NCBI GenBank assembly: GCA_002632355.1
Contig: NSJJ01000010.1
Location: forward strand, 1-64,000
Length of the DNA stretch: 64,000 nt
Source: Sulfuricella denitrificans
Lineage (GTDB): Bacteria; Pseudomonadota; Gammaproteobacteria; Burkholderiales; Sulfuricellaceae
Direction of reading: 5' to 3'
This document shows, one piece after another, positions 53,379 to 60,797 of this stretch (position 1 is its first letter; each line of letters begins with the position of its first letter). The translations under genes and the position numbers were made by a program. The notes beneath the pieces were generated by a model that had not been told where the DNA came from, ran no database searches, and saw nothing but the letters and a program-made list of their open reading frames with translations.

Positions 53379-55250
53379 ATGGTTTGCTTCCTCGTCGCCA
53401 ACCTGGTTTTTATAGCCCTGTTCGGACTGCGGCAGGGAGGATACCTGCAGAATCTGGAGCTTAACGCCTACGATCTGGCAATACGGCACCAGCCCATGGT
53501 TCCCCCTGACGCCCGTGTCGTGCTGGTGACGGAGACGGAGGATGACCTGCAGCGCTGGGGATTCCCCCTTTCCGACGACACCCTGGCGCGAATTCTGGAA
53601 CGGCTCACTGCCAGCGGCGCGCGGGTAATCGGCGTGGACAAATACCGCGACAACCCCGTTGCGCCGGGGCAGGAACGTCTGGAACAGGCGCTGAAAGCCA
53701 ATACCGGCATCTTCTGGGTAAACCGGTTTGGTGGGGTGGGCATGTCTGCCATCCTGCCCCCGCAGGTACTCCGGGGAACGGACAGGGTCGGTTTCAACGA
53801 TTTGGTCACCGACCCCGGCGGTATCGTGCGCCGCGGCTTGCTGTTCCTCGACGACGGGCAGACCGTGAGCTACTCATTACCCATGCTGCTTGCCTTGCGC
53901 TACCTGCAAAACCGGGGCATAACACCGCTGCCTGACCCCGTCCATCCGGAACATTTGCGTCTGGGCAATACCACCCTTCCTCCTTTCGAGGCCAACGATG
54001 GCGGTTATACCGGCGCAGATGCAGCCGGATACCAGTTCCTTCTGGATTTCCGCGGCATGCCGGCGCACTTTCCCGCGGCAACCGTGACCGAGGTGCTGGA
54101 GGGCAAAACGGATCCTTCCTTCTTTCGGGACAAGATCGTCATCGTCGGCACCTCCGCCAGGAGTATCAACGATTACTTCTATACGCCTTTCAGTCACGGC
54201 ATGGGCGACAACCAGCGCATCTACGGCGTGGAACTTTTCGCTCAGGTCACCAGCCAGCTACTCCGTTTCGCCCTCGACAACACACCTGCCATCCGTGCCC
54301 CCGGCCAGACAGCCGAGCATACCTGGATCTGGCTGTGGTGCCTGCTAGGCGCAGCGGCCGGCTACTTTGCCCGCTCCCTGGGCATGTTCCTCGGTGCCAC
54401 GGTTGCAGGTTCGCTGCTTATCGCCACCGCATACCAGCTGGCTTTCACCAGGCACTGGTGGATCCCCGTTGTTCCGCCGACGCTGGGATTCCTGCTGACG
54501 GCCATGGCAATCGCCGCCTATGTTGCCAGTCTGGAAAAAAGACAGCGGGCCATGCTGATGCAGATTTTTTCCCGTCATGTCTCCGGCGATGTGGCCAGAA
54601 CCCTGTGGGAACAGCGCGACCAGTTTCTCCAGGGCAATCGCCCCAAACCCCAGCAACTGACCGCCACGGTCCTGTTTTCCGATATCCGCGGCTTTACCAC
54701 CATTTCTGAAAATCTGCAGCCGAAGGAACTGATGGACTGGCTCAACGAATACATGGAGGCCATGTCCGCAGTCGTCAGCCAGCACCAGGGCGTGGTCAAC
54801 AAATACATCGGGGATGCCGTCATGGTCCTGTTCGGCGTCCCGGTGGCCCGACAGGGCCCGGATGAGATTGCAGCCGACGCGCGACGCGCCGTGGATTGCG
54901 CCCTTGCCATGGAGCGGGAAATCGAGCGCCTCAACCGGCTCTGGGCCACTCGCGGCCTGCCCCCGGTCCGGGTACGCATCGGCATCTTTACCGGCCCTCT
55001 GGTAGCAGGCAGCCTGGGCGGGGGAGACCGGCTGGAATACACAGTGATCGGCGACACCGTCAATGTGGCCTCGCGCCTCGAGAGCTACGACAAGGATTTT
55101 GCGGCGGAACGAACCTGCCGTATTCTGACAGGGGAAAACACCCTGCATCTTTTGAGTGACGGCTACCTGACCGAAACGGTCGGCGCCGTTACGCTCAAGG
55201 GCAGGAATGAAAAAATCCCCATCCATCAGGTCATCAGTACCAGGAAATAA
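53379..55250 (+). CDS. CHASE2-class III adenylate cyclase
   Basis: 623 residues. TM1 at 3-18, periplasmic CHASE2 (25-300: ELNAYDLAIRHQP, FGGVGMSAILPP, IVIVGTSARSINDYFYTPFS), then three helices (313-385) and a cytosolic cyclase domain (415-600). Metal-binding D435 (FSDIRGFTT) and D479 (YIGDAVM), substrate-specifying K475 and T555, transition-state N562 and R566 are all present, so the enzyme should be an active class IIIb adenylate cyclase; this class is often bicarbonate-sensitive. No ribosome site is clear before the ATG, suggesting coupling to the CHAT gene. It would turn a periplasmic signal into cyclic AMP. Confidence 0.93.
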   Translation: MVCFLVANLVFIALFGLRQGGYLQNLELNAYDLAIRHQPMVPPDARVVLVTETEDDLQRWGFPLSDDTLARILERLTASGARVIGVDKYRDNPVAPGQERLEQALKANTGIFWVNRFGGVGMSAILPPQVLRGTDRVGFNDLVTDPGGIVRRGLLFLDDGQTVSYSLPMLLALRYLQNRGITPLPDPVHPEHLRLGNTTLPPFEANDGGYTGADAAGYQFLLDFRGMPAHFPAATVTEVLEGKTDPSFFRDKIVIVGTSARSINDYFYTPFSHGMGDNQRIYGVELFAQVTSQLLRFALDNTPAIRAPGQTAEHTWIWLWCLLGAAAGYFARSLGMFLGATVAGSLLIATAYQLAFTRHWWIPVVPPTLGFLLTAMAIAAYVASLEKRQRAMLMQIFSRHVSGDVARTLWEQRDQFLQGNRPKPQQLTATVLFSDIRGFTTISENLQPKELMDWLNEYMEAMSAVVSQHQGVVNKYIGDAVMVLFGVPVARQGPDEIAADARRAVDCALAMEREIERLNRLWATRGLPPVRVRIGIFTGPLVAGSLGGGDRLEYTVIGDTVNVASRLESYDKDFAAERTCRILTGENTLHLLSDGYLTETVGAVTLKGRNEKIPIHQVISTRK

Positions 55251-55263
55251 CAGGAGGATCGTC

Positions 55264-55953
55264 ATGCCCCGCAAACAACTCGCAAGTGCAGCAATCGGAC
55301 TCGTCCTGGCTCTGGCTGCCGGTGGACCCGTCGCCGCAGAGCAGGATGGCAAGGTGCCTGTATACAAGCCGCCCTTGCGTGGCGCACCAGCCAGCCGGGT
55401 GAGCGGCGGCAGTCGCGGCATCGGCGATGAAACACCGAGGCTTGCCGTGCTGGTCCCCGATCACACCGGCCTCACCACTCAGGAGCAGCCCACACTTTAC
55501 TGGTACATTACCCAGCCGGTGCCCACCCGCCTTGAGATCACCGTAATCAACGAGCAATCCATCCAGCCCCTGCTGGAAAAGAAACTGGATACCCCTGCCA
55601 GCGCCGGCATCCAGAAACTGAGCCTGAAGGATTTCGGACTGAGCCTGAAACAGGGAATCGAATATCGCTGGTTCGTCGGCCTGGTGAAAGACCCGCAACA
55701 ACGCTCCAGCGACATCATCGCCAGCGGCACCATCCAGCTCACCCCGCCAACCCAGAACCTGAAGGACAAACTGGCACGGGCCGAACGCAAACATATTCCT
55801 TTCGTCTACGCCGAGGAAGGCTACTGGTACGACGCGCTAGACGCGATCTCCGGACTGATAACCGCCCACCCCGACGACAGGGAACTTCACGCACAGCGCG
55901 CCGCCCTGCTGGAACAGGCGGGGCTGGAAGAAGCAGCGAAATTCGACCGTTGA
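55264..55953 (+). CDS. DUF928 family exported protein
   Basis: 229 residues; AGGAGG immediately upstream of ATG 55264. Signal peptide (LASAAIGLVLALAAGGPVAAEQ) then the DUF928 body: GGSRGIGDETPRLAVLVPDHTGLTTQEQPTLYWYITQPV, KLSLKDFGLSLKQGIEYRWFVGLVKDPQQRSSDIIASGTI, and a short helical tail with EGYWYDALDAISGLITAHPDD. The family is unstudied but recurs beside CHAT and CHASE2 genes, especially in cyanobacteria. It ends the CHAT operon. Confidence 0.85.
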   Translation: MPRKQLASAAIGLVLALAAGGPVAAEQDGKVPVYKPPLRGAPASRVSGGSRGIGDETPRLAVLVPDHTGLTTQEQPTLYWYITQPVPTRLEITVINEQSIQPLLEKKLDTPASAGIQKLSLKDFGLSLKQGIEYRWFVGLVKDPQQRSSDIIASGTIQLTPPTQNLKDKLARAERKHIPFVYAEEGYWYDALDAISGLITAHPDDRELHAQRAALLEQAGLEEAAKFDR

Positions 55954-55972
55954 AGTCAAATGAAGCCAGATG

Positions 55973-55997
55973 TCAGGATCAATACACCCTGATTTTT
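55973..55997 (+). terminator. Weak terminator after the DUF928 gene
   Basis: TCAGG-N10-CCTGA followed by TTTTT, 20 bases after the DUF928 stop; it overlaps the 3' end of the opposing gene. Confidence 0.5.
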
Positions 55998-56971
55998 CTA
56001 TGGATGTACATGCCTGTCAGAGATGGCCCAGTCGCTAAATTCTGGGTATCTAGGTGGCCGTTGCGGCTGTCGCAGACCAGGAAGATGTCATACGTACCCC
56101 CAGGCAAGTCCCCGTTAAACAGCTCCTGCTGGGCACCGTTGTCTGAAAACATCGGCACGAAGGGGGTGATCATGTCGAGTGACGAAGGCAGTGGCCGCCA
56201 TTGCAGCGTGCTGTCGAGATAGGACCACGGCAGGCCGATATTTGGCGCGGACATCGCCAGGTGCAGTTCGCCATTGCTGCATCCGGGGAAAGAGAAAGTA
56301 AAGTGCACCGGATTGGGAACAGGAGAGCCCACACCTCCCGGATAGAGCGCGTCGGAAGCCTCGCTGGTGCCGTTGATGGTCAGCTTGGCCGGGTTGACGG
56401 TGGCGGCAGGGGCCTCAACCACCCAACGCACATTCGCTGCTGCAGTATTGGTACCCTCCGGGTTGGTCAAGACAAAATTACCAGCCGCAACCCCAAACAA
56501 GGGAGCCCCTCCACCAAACGGATCGTGCGTGTGCGTAGCTGCTGCTGCATAGGCAAATGGTCCCGAACTCACGTTCAGATTTACCACGCCCCCCGAACTC
56601 GCGGTTATATCCCCCAGTGTATAGGTATTGACGTCAACCGTGTTTACGACACCGACCCATTGACCACTAGATACCGCACCAATCTTGAGGTTTGTAAGAT
56701 TCGTAATTGCTTGTGCAACACCACCATTTACCGAAACCGTGCCGCCTGTAGCAGGAATGCAAGTCGCTGCAACAGCTCGCAAGGTACAGGCAGCAGCGGA
56801 TCCTGTATCGCCCGTCAATACTATGGATAAAGTCGCACCTCCCCCAAAGGGAACCCCGCCAATAGACCCCTGAGCACCATCCGTGTAATAGGTAAAAGTA
56901 ATAGGTGTGGCGCTGGCGGTGAAGCTTGCCATGCTCAGCAGCGCCAAGATAACGATTCTGTAACTATACAT
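55979..56971 (-). CDS. Secreted protein of unknown function
   Basis: 330 residues; ATG at 56971 after AAGGAG. A signal peptide (IVILALLSMASFTASA) is followed by a Gly/Ala/Thr/Asn-rich, beta-strand-like body with two Cys pairs (AACTLRAVAATC; FPGCSNGE and FLVCDSRNG) and no membrane anchor or sorting tail. The C-terminal portion (SSLDMITPFVPMFSDNGAQQELFNGDLPGGTYDIFLVCDS) is recognisable as a beta-sandwich-like segment but matches no family I can name. Convergent with the CHAT operon. Confidence 0.6.
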   Translation of the reverse strand: MYSYRIVILALLSMASFTASATPITFTYYTDGAQGSIGGVPFGGGATLSIVLTGDTGSAAACTLRAVAATCIPATGGTVSVNGGVAQAITNLTNLKIGAVSSGQWVGVVNTVDVNTYTLGDITASSGGVVNLNVSSGPFAYAAAATHTHDPFGGGAPLFGVAAGNFVLTNPEGTNTAAANVRWVVEAPAATVNPAKLTINGTSEASDALYPGGVGSPVPNPVHFTFSFPGCSNGELHLAMSAPNIGLPWSYLDSTLQWRPLPSSLDMITPFVPMFSDNGAQQELFNGDLPGGTYDIFLVCDSRNGHLDTQNLATGPSLTGMYIHRKIRVY

Positions 56972-57417
56972 GTTTGAATAACTCCTTATTGGAACTTTTA
57001 TGACGAATATTGTTAACTGAGGGGCCCGATTATAAAACTGATAAATACTCAAAAAGCCTTTAAGCGCCTTCTGTTATTTACCAAGTGCTACTGAACAATT
57101 AATCATTGAGAGGTCAAAATTAACAATGCCATCTCGCAACAAATTGAATATCAGGATTGCTTCTCTACGCTCGCAATGACTTTGCAATGTTTGTTCAGCC
57201 TAGTCTTATGCGGAACGGGGGCCAATTTCACGGGCCGGCATAAACACGACTTAACTATTAAAAATTTCGCAGAAATTCTAGCATGATCGCCATTGACATG
57301 AACTGATAAATCGCAAGATATTTCTGCAAAATAGTCATTGATAAAGCGCAGAGATACAGTAAAGCCACCCACCATAATAATCTGACTCTAGCCAGATATT
57401 CAGCAGATAATAAACCC
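56972..57417. other. Intergenic region holding a REP-like copy and the first duplicated promoter
   Basis: No gene is visible. At 57153-57180 a sequence GGATTGCTTCTCTACGCTCG followed by CAATGAC belongs to the same dispersed family as the copy at 46246. The end (57350-57417) matches the region upstream of the second membrane-protein copy at 58105. Confidence 0.5.
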
Positions 57418-57853
57418 ATGTCCGAACTGCTCAGACCGTGGAAACTGACTACCCTTGCCATCGGGCTTGCGCTGCTCATTTATGGCGCTGTCGCCTATCA
57501 ACTTAGCGATTGGGATATAGGCGTCAGCATCGTCATGGCCTTGTCCACCTACATTACCGCGCCGTGGGCTATTCGCCAGTTGTATGAACGCAAGTGGCGC
57601 AATGTTCCGCTTGCCGTTTTTTATGGGTGGCTGTCTGTGGATGGCGTTTATGTTGCATGGCATACACTGGTCGGTAACGTCATGTTGCGTGATGCTCAGT
57701 GGCAAACATCTCTCTTGCTTTATCTGATCTGCGGCATGATCTGGCTGCACAAGGGGCCAATCAGGACGTTGCTTGACCGCAATTCGGCCACGCCTTGAAT
57801 ATGTCTTTAATTGCTTGATTATTACGCAAATTATCTAACTGTCCTATCTGTGC
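57350..57853. repeat. Duplicated segment, left copy
   Basis: About 500 bases closely similar to 58105-58603: shared from AGTAAAGCCAC before the gene through TTTAATTGCTTG after it. The two copies are in the same orientation, 755 bases apart. Confidence 0.75.
57418..57798 (+). CDS. Small membrane protein, copy 1
   Basis: 126 residues. Predicted helices: LTTLAIGLALLIYGAVAY, WDIGVSIVMALSTYITAPWAI, VPLAVFYGWLSVDGVYVAWH and TSLLLYLICGMIWLH. It has no family name I can give. It differs from copy 2 (58168) at about seven residues (T/I12, QL/NI, A/T, V/A, N/S and T/K). This copy lies outside the element that contains copy 2. Both have the same spacer before the ATG, AGCAGATAATAAA. Confidence 0.7.
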   Translation: MSELLRPWKLTTLAIGLALLIYGAVAYQLSDWDIGVSIVMALSTYITAPWAIRQLYERKWRNVPLAVFYGWLSVDGVYVAWHTLVGNVMLRDAQWQTSLLLYLICGMIWLHKGPIRTLLDRNSATP

Positions 57854-57902
57854 GTGTGAGGTGCACCGGAATGCGTCGGGATGATGGGTTGTTTTTTCTG
57901 GC

Positions 57903-57921
57903 AGTGTGCCAAGAGTGTGCC
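57903..57921. repeat. Paired GTGTGCCA arm-type sites of an older element
   Basis: GTGTGCCA at 57903-57910 and 57914-57921. This kind of repeat is common near the integrase ends of tRNA-associated elements, and differs from the TACTCACA repeats of the present element. A hairpin with a T-run on the minus strand (57929-57960) follows, in the same layout as at 62143. Confidence 0.4.
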
Positions 57922-57967
57922 ACGGTCTAAAAACAAAAACGGCCTCCATTCTTGGAAGCCGCATTGT

Positions 57968-57988
57968 TATTTGGTGCGGGAGCCGGAA
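57968..57988. repeat. attL-like copy of the tRNA-Leu 3' end
   Basis: TATTTGGTGC then GGGAGCCGGAA: identical to 62207-62228 but for one missing C in the acceptor region. The remainder of a tRNA is absent. Confidence 0.65.
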
Positions 57989-58041
57989 CCATACTAAAGG
58001 CTGCAACCAGCCACTGTAGACATTCTTGATAAATTACTTTT

Positions 58042-58069
58042 CCAGCATACTCACAAATTTACTCACAAA
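58042..58069. repeat. Left arm-type sites of the element
   Basis: TACTCACAAA at 58048-58057 and at 58060-58069; the flank CCAGCA is shared with the right end. Confidence 0.6.
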
Positions 58070-58104
58070 AGAGAGTTGCTAGAGTTTTTTGATTTCTTAT
58101 TTAG

Positions 58105-58603
58105 GCGAGTAAAGCCACACCCCATAAAAAACTGATTCGAGCCAAATATCCAGCAGATAATAAAGCCATGTCCGAACTGCTCAGACCGTGGAAACTGATT
58201 ACGCTTGCCATTGGGCTTGCGCTGCTCATTTATGGCGCGGTTGCCTATAACATCAGCGATTGGGATATAGGCGTCAGCATCGTCATGGCCTTATCCACCT
58301 ACATTACCGCGCCGTGGGCTATTCGCCAGTTGTATGAACGCAAGTGGCGCAATGTTCCGCTTGCCGTCTTTTATGGCTGGTTATCCGTGGATGGCGTTTA
58401 TGTCACTTGGCATACCCTGGCTGGCAACGTCATGCTGCGTGATGCTCAGTGGCAAACATCCCTCTTGCTGTACCTGATCTGCGGCATGATCTGGCTGCAT
58501 AAAGGGCCGATCAGGACGTTACTTGACCGAAGTTCGGCCAAGCCCTGACACGTAGCTTTAATTGCTTGTTTATTCAGAAACTTACCTAACTGACCCATCT
58601 GCC
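58105..58603. repeat. Duplicated segment, right copy
   Basis: Direct repeat of 57350-57853, lying just inside the left boundary of the integrated element. Confidence 0.75.
58168..58548 (+). CDS. Small membrane protein, copy 2
   Basis: 126 residues, four helices, about 94% identical to the protein at 57418. Synonymous differences between the two genes exceed amino acid ones, suggesting both are maintained as functional proteins. The gene lies inside the element, while other element genes run in the opposite direction. Function unknown. Confidence 0.7.
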   Translation: MSELLRPWKLITLAIGLALLIYGAVAYNISDWDIGVSIVMALSTYITAPWAIRQLYERKWRNVPLAVFYGWLSVDGVYVTWHTLAGNVMLRDAQWQTSLLLYLICGMIWLHKGPIRTLLDRSSAKP

Positions 58604-58801
58604 ATTTTCGCCCCCTGAAATAGCCAAATATTCTGATTAATCATTGGCTTATTGAACTGCTCCATTGCCAGAAGCCAACAGTCTGATTGCTCGCAACATT
58701 ATTGAACATACTCCCGCCTGTTTTTTGCCTGATCGCAGGCAAATTATTTCCCTCCTGCTTCTTGTTTCCCTGCACCCCCTTGGTAGATTCTATAAAGGTG
58801 T
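58549..58801. other. Gap inside the element between copy 2 and the repeat array
   Basis: No gene, promoter or clear structure was recognised before the first repeat at 58802. Confidence 0.4.
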
Positions 58802-58922
58802 CCGTGGGGCGGTACAAAGAAAACGCCAAAATAGCGATATATGTACCGTGGGGCGGCTCAATTGACTGCCTTCAATGCCCTTATTGAGCCGTGGGGCGGC
58901 TTAAAGGTAGTCCGTGGGGCGG
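58802..58922. repeat. Four direct repeats with hairpin-forming spacers
   Basis: CCGTGGGGCGG occurs at 58802, 58846, 58889 and 58912 (start to start 44, 43 and 23 bases, near multiples of 22). The spacer between copies 1 and 2 is bounded by GGTACA/TGTACC; the spacer between copies 2 and 3 by GGCTCAAT/ATTGAGCC. So each long spacer can form a stem with the repeat at its base. The array directly follows the 3' end of the adjacent gene. It resembles an iteron array or a structured attachment or packaging site; no assignment is proven. Confidence 0.75.
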
Positions 58923-58932
58923 CACAGTGAAT

Positions 58933-59397
58933 TTATTTCTGCGCTGATATTTTTGCCCATCTTGCCGCTGTCGTTTCATCCATCACGATGTGATGCCGGT
59001 TCTCACGCTTCCACAGATTCAATGGGCCGGGGTTGGGCCTGACATGGCTATCCAGCTTGGGCGACTTGTCTATGCCCATCGTGGTGAGCGCATAGAGGTG
59101 CGGCTGCTTCCTCCCTCCGCGCCTGGACATGATGATCCATCCGGTGGCGAGCAGTTCAACCAGCGCCTTTTGCAACTGGTCGTTTGAGTTCCAGCCACAC
59201 TTTTTCATGACAGAAAACGTGGCGCATAGATCGCCGTTGTTATCGCCGCGAAACTGGCTATACAAATCAATCAGCAACTTGACTGCTCGCGTTGACAGTT
59301 CCGCATATTCCGCACTCTGGAAATAGGCATGTACCAGTTTAGTGAATGACGGCCCGTTGTCTGACCGTCCTTTCGTTTTTGACAGGGTTCTAGCCAT
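58933..59397 (-). CDS. Element protein with winged-helix-like region, unknown
   Basis: 154 residues; ATG at 59397 overlaps the upstream small ORF stop (TGATG). It is basic, with MARTLSKTKGRSDNGPSFTKLVHAYFQSAEYAELSTRAVKLLIDLYSQFRGDNNGDLCATFSVMKKCGWNSNDQLQKALVELLATGWI, a pattern like winged-helix replication or transcription proteins of mobile elements. It ends beside the four-repeat array, so it may bind that array; this is inference. Confidence 0.6.
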   Translation of the reverse strand: MARTLSKTKGRSDNGPSFTKLVHAYFQSAEYAELSTRAVKLLIDLYSQFRGDNNGDLCATFSVMKKCGWNSNDQLQKALVELLATGWIIMSRRGGRKQPHLYALTTMGIDKSPKLDSHVRPNPGPLNLWKRENRHHIVMDETTAARWAKISAQK

Positions 59398-59543
59398 CAC
59401 GCCTCCCCAGCCAAACGGCTCAGGAAGAGATATAAAGCCCATAGCTCGATTAAACTCATTGCGCCCACATCAGCAGTTATGCCAAGGCAAGAAAAACGCT
59501 CAGCAAGCCCCTGGAGGCGTTCCAGCCATTCGTAATCACGCAT
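59397..59543 (-). CDS. 48-residue protein of the element
   Basis: Starts MRDYEWLERLQGLAERFSCL and ends YLFLSRLAGEA. An AGGGAGG ribosome site sits 6 bases before the ATG and the stop overlaps the next start as TGATG. Position, coupling and ribosome site support translation. The mixed Leu/Trp-rich sequence is helical; function unknown. Confidence 0.65.
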   Translation of the reverse strand: MRDYEWLERLQGLAERFSCLGITADVGAMSLIELWALYLFLSRLAGEA

Positions 59544-59555
59544 AACGCCTCCCTG

Positions 59556-59870
59556 TTATGGTTGCAGCACATAGAGCGCGACATTGTGTTTGATGCCGCT
59601 GTCGGTTTCCTGAGATACCCGGATGGTCTGAATATCCAAACCTTCACGGTGCCGCAGTTCATGCACCCGTGCTGCTGGCATGAGAATGTCCAGATCGCGC
59701 CGCGCCTCGATAGTGGTTAACGGGCCGGTTAACAGACGTACCAGCAGCCTTTGCCGTTGTGCCGCTGCGCTGTTGCCGCTATGATTGGGTTTGGTGTTTT
59801 TCATTTCCGCCTCGGCCCTCGCTGGGGCGTTTTCTTTTGTGGCGGTGGTGTCGGCAGGCAGGGAGTTCAT
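59556..59870 (-). CDS. Element helix-turn-helix-type protein, unknown
   Basis: 104 residues; ATG at 59870 shares TAATG with the AlpA-like stop and has a GGAGG site. After a disordered Ala/Asn/Thr-rich start, the second half contains AQRQRLLVRLLTGPLTTIEARRDLDILMPAARVHELRHREGLDI, a winged helix-turn-helix pattern typical of small DNA-binding proteins in integrated elements. Confidence 0.65.
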   Translation of the reverse strand: MNSLPADTTATKENAPARAEAEMKNTKPNHSGNSAAAQRQRLLVRLLTGPLTTIEARRDLDILMPAARVHELRHREGLDIQTIRVSQETDSGIKHNVALYVLQP

Positions 59871-60091
59871 TACACGCCCTCCTTCGTCTTGCTGGCCTGT
59901 TGTTCCAGCCAAGCATCAAGCTGATTCAGGTCAAAGACGGTATGACGCCGCGAGAGATTGAGCGGCTGAGGAAAGGACGGATCAGCAGCGGCTTTGCGCC
60001 AGACTGCCGAAGGGTGACAGGCGAGGATTGTGGCTAGGTCTGCTGCCCTGCCGTAACGGGGCTTGGGTTGATACTGTTCGCGTAATTGCAT
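59870..60091 (-). CDS. AlpA-like DNA-binding protein (excisionase/regulator)
   Basis: 73 residues; the ATG at 60091 follows GGAG at about 10 bases; a GTG farther upstream is also possible. It reads MQLREQYQPKPRYGRAADLATILACHPSAVWRKAAADPSFPQPLNLSRRHTVFDLNQLDAWLEQQ. The helix-turn-helix with a DLNQLDAWLE tail is the MerR/AlpA-like fold common in integrases' directionality factors. It should control the integrase or element excision. Confidence 0.8.
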   Translation of the reverse strand: MQLREQYQPKPRYGRAADLATILACHPSAVWRKAAADPSFPQPLNLSRRHTVFDLNQLDAWLEQQASKTKEGV

Positions 60092-60193
60092 GATATGCAC
60101 TCCATGAAAGCGCCATGTGGCGCGGGTTGTTCATGGGTGCATGGTGGCGACGTTAGGCCACTTAAAAAACTTCTGTGCTGGCAGGGTTCCCAC

Positions 60194-60700
60194 TCAGCCA
60201 GCAGGATTACTATTTTCTCGTTTCCATTGGGTACACCACGTTTCAATTACTTTCGCGCTTTCGAGGTGTTCGCACTTGTCTAGCATATCTCGGGCGAAAG
60301 CGGCCTGCCCCTTGTAATCAGTGGGGTTTTCCTGCCATTTTTGCCAGCACTCACGGACAAATAATTTATCTTTCTGCTTGGGATCGTTTTCTATTCTTAG
60401 TTTTGCATAGCTACTCATCAGCCTTGAGACAGACTCCCCTTGCTTCAAAACCTCAACGACTTGCCCGATTGTCATGCAGGCAACGGCAAAAGGCAGAATA
60501 AAGTAGCCGCTTTTATCGTCTTTCTTAAATGATTGCTTTGCATCATCAAGTGCGGAAATAATCACTTCCAATTGTTCGCGCAGTAGATTTTTTTGGTCGG
60601 GAGACATCCTGCTTACAGAATCAAGTTTTTCCCATAACTCACTTGCTTCTGTTTCCAGATCACGAATTACATCATTGACTCCGTCCCTTATGTTTTTCAT
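60194..60700 (-). CDS. Element protein of unknown function, helical
   Basis: 168 residues, mainly helical and charged (MKNIRDGVNDVIRDLETEASELWEKLDSVSRMSPDQKNLLREQLEVIISALDDAKQSFKKDDKSG), with one hydrophobic stretch (YFILPFAVACMTIGQVVEVL) and ending in a Trp/Cys-rich tail. It lies between integrase and AlpA-like genes in the same direction. Lower GC than the flanking chromosome. No family recognised. Confidence 0.6.
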   Translation of the reverse strand: MKNIRDGVNDVIRDLETEASELWEKLDSVSRMSPDQKNLLREQLEVIISALDDAKQSFKKDDKSGYFILPFAVACMTIGQVVEVLKQGESVSRLMSSYAKLRIENDPKQKDKLFVRECWQKWQENPTDYKGQAAFARDMLDKCEHLESAKVIETWCTQWKRENSNPAG

Positions 60701-60797
60701 GCCGCCCCTTTAACACCCCTTGAGAAAAAGGAACCATGCCAGCCTGACAAGGGAATCAGGTTTTCGGGGATCAGCCTAGACACGGTTTTTCTGCTCG

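Noticed and set aside
57968..57988. Second tRNA gene at the left attachment site
   Set aside because: Only the last 16-18 bases of a tRNA-Leu are present; no anticodon or D arm follows on the minus strand.
58802..58922. Possible CRISPR array
   Set aside because: The repeat is only 11 bases, spacers are unequal (33, 32 and 12 bases) and partly palindromic, and no cas genes are nearby.
59342..59545. 67-residue plus-strand frame in the element
   Set aside because: It lies opposite the coupled minus-strand genes and has no ribosome site.
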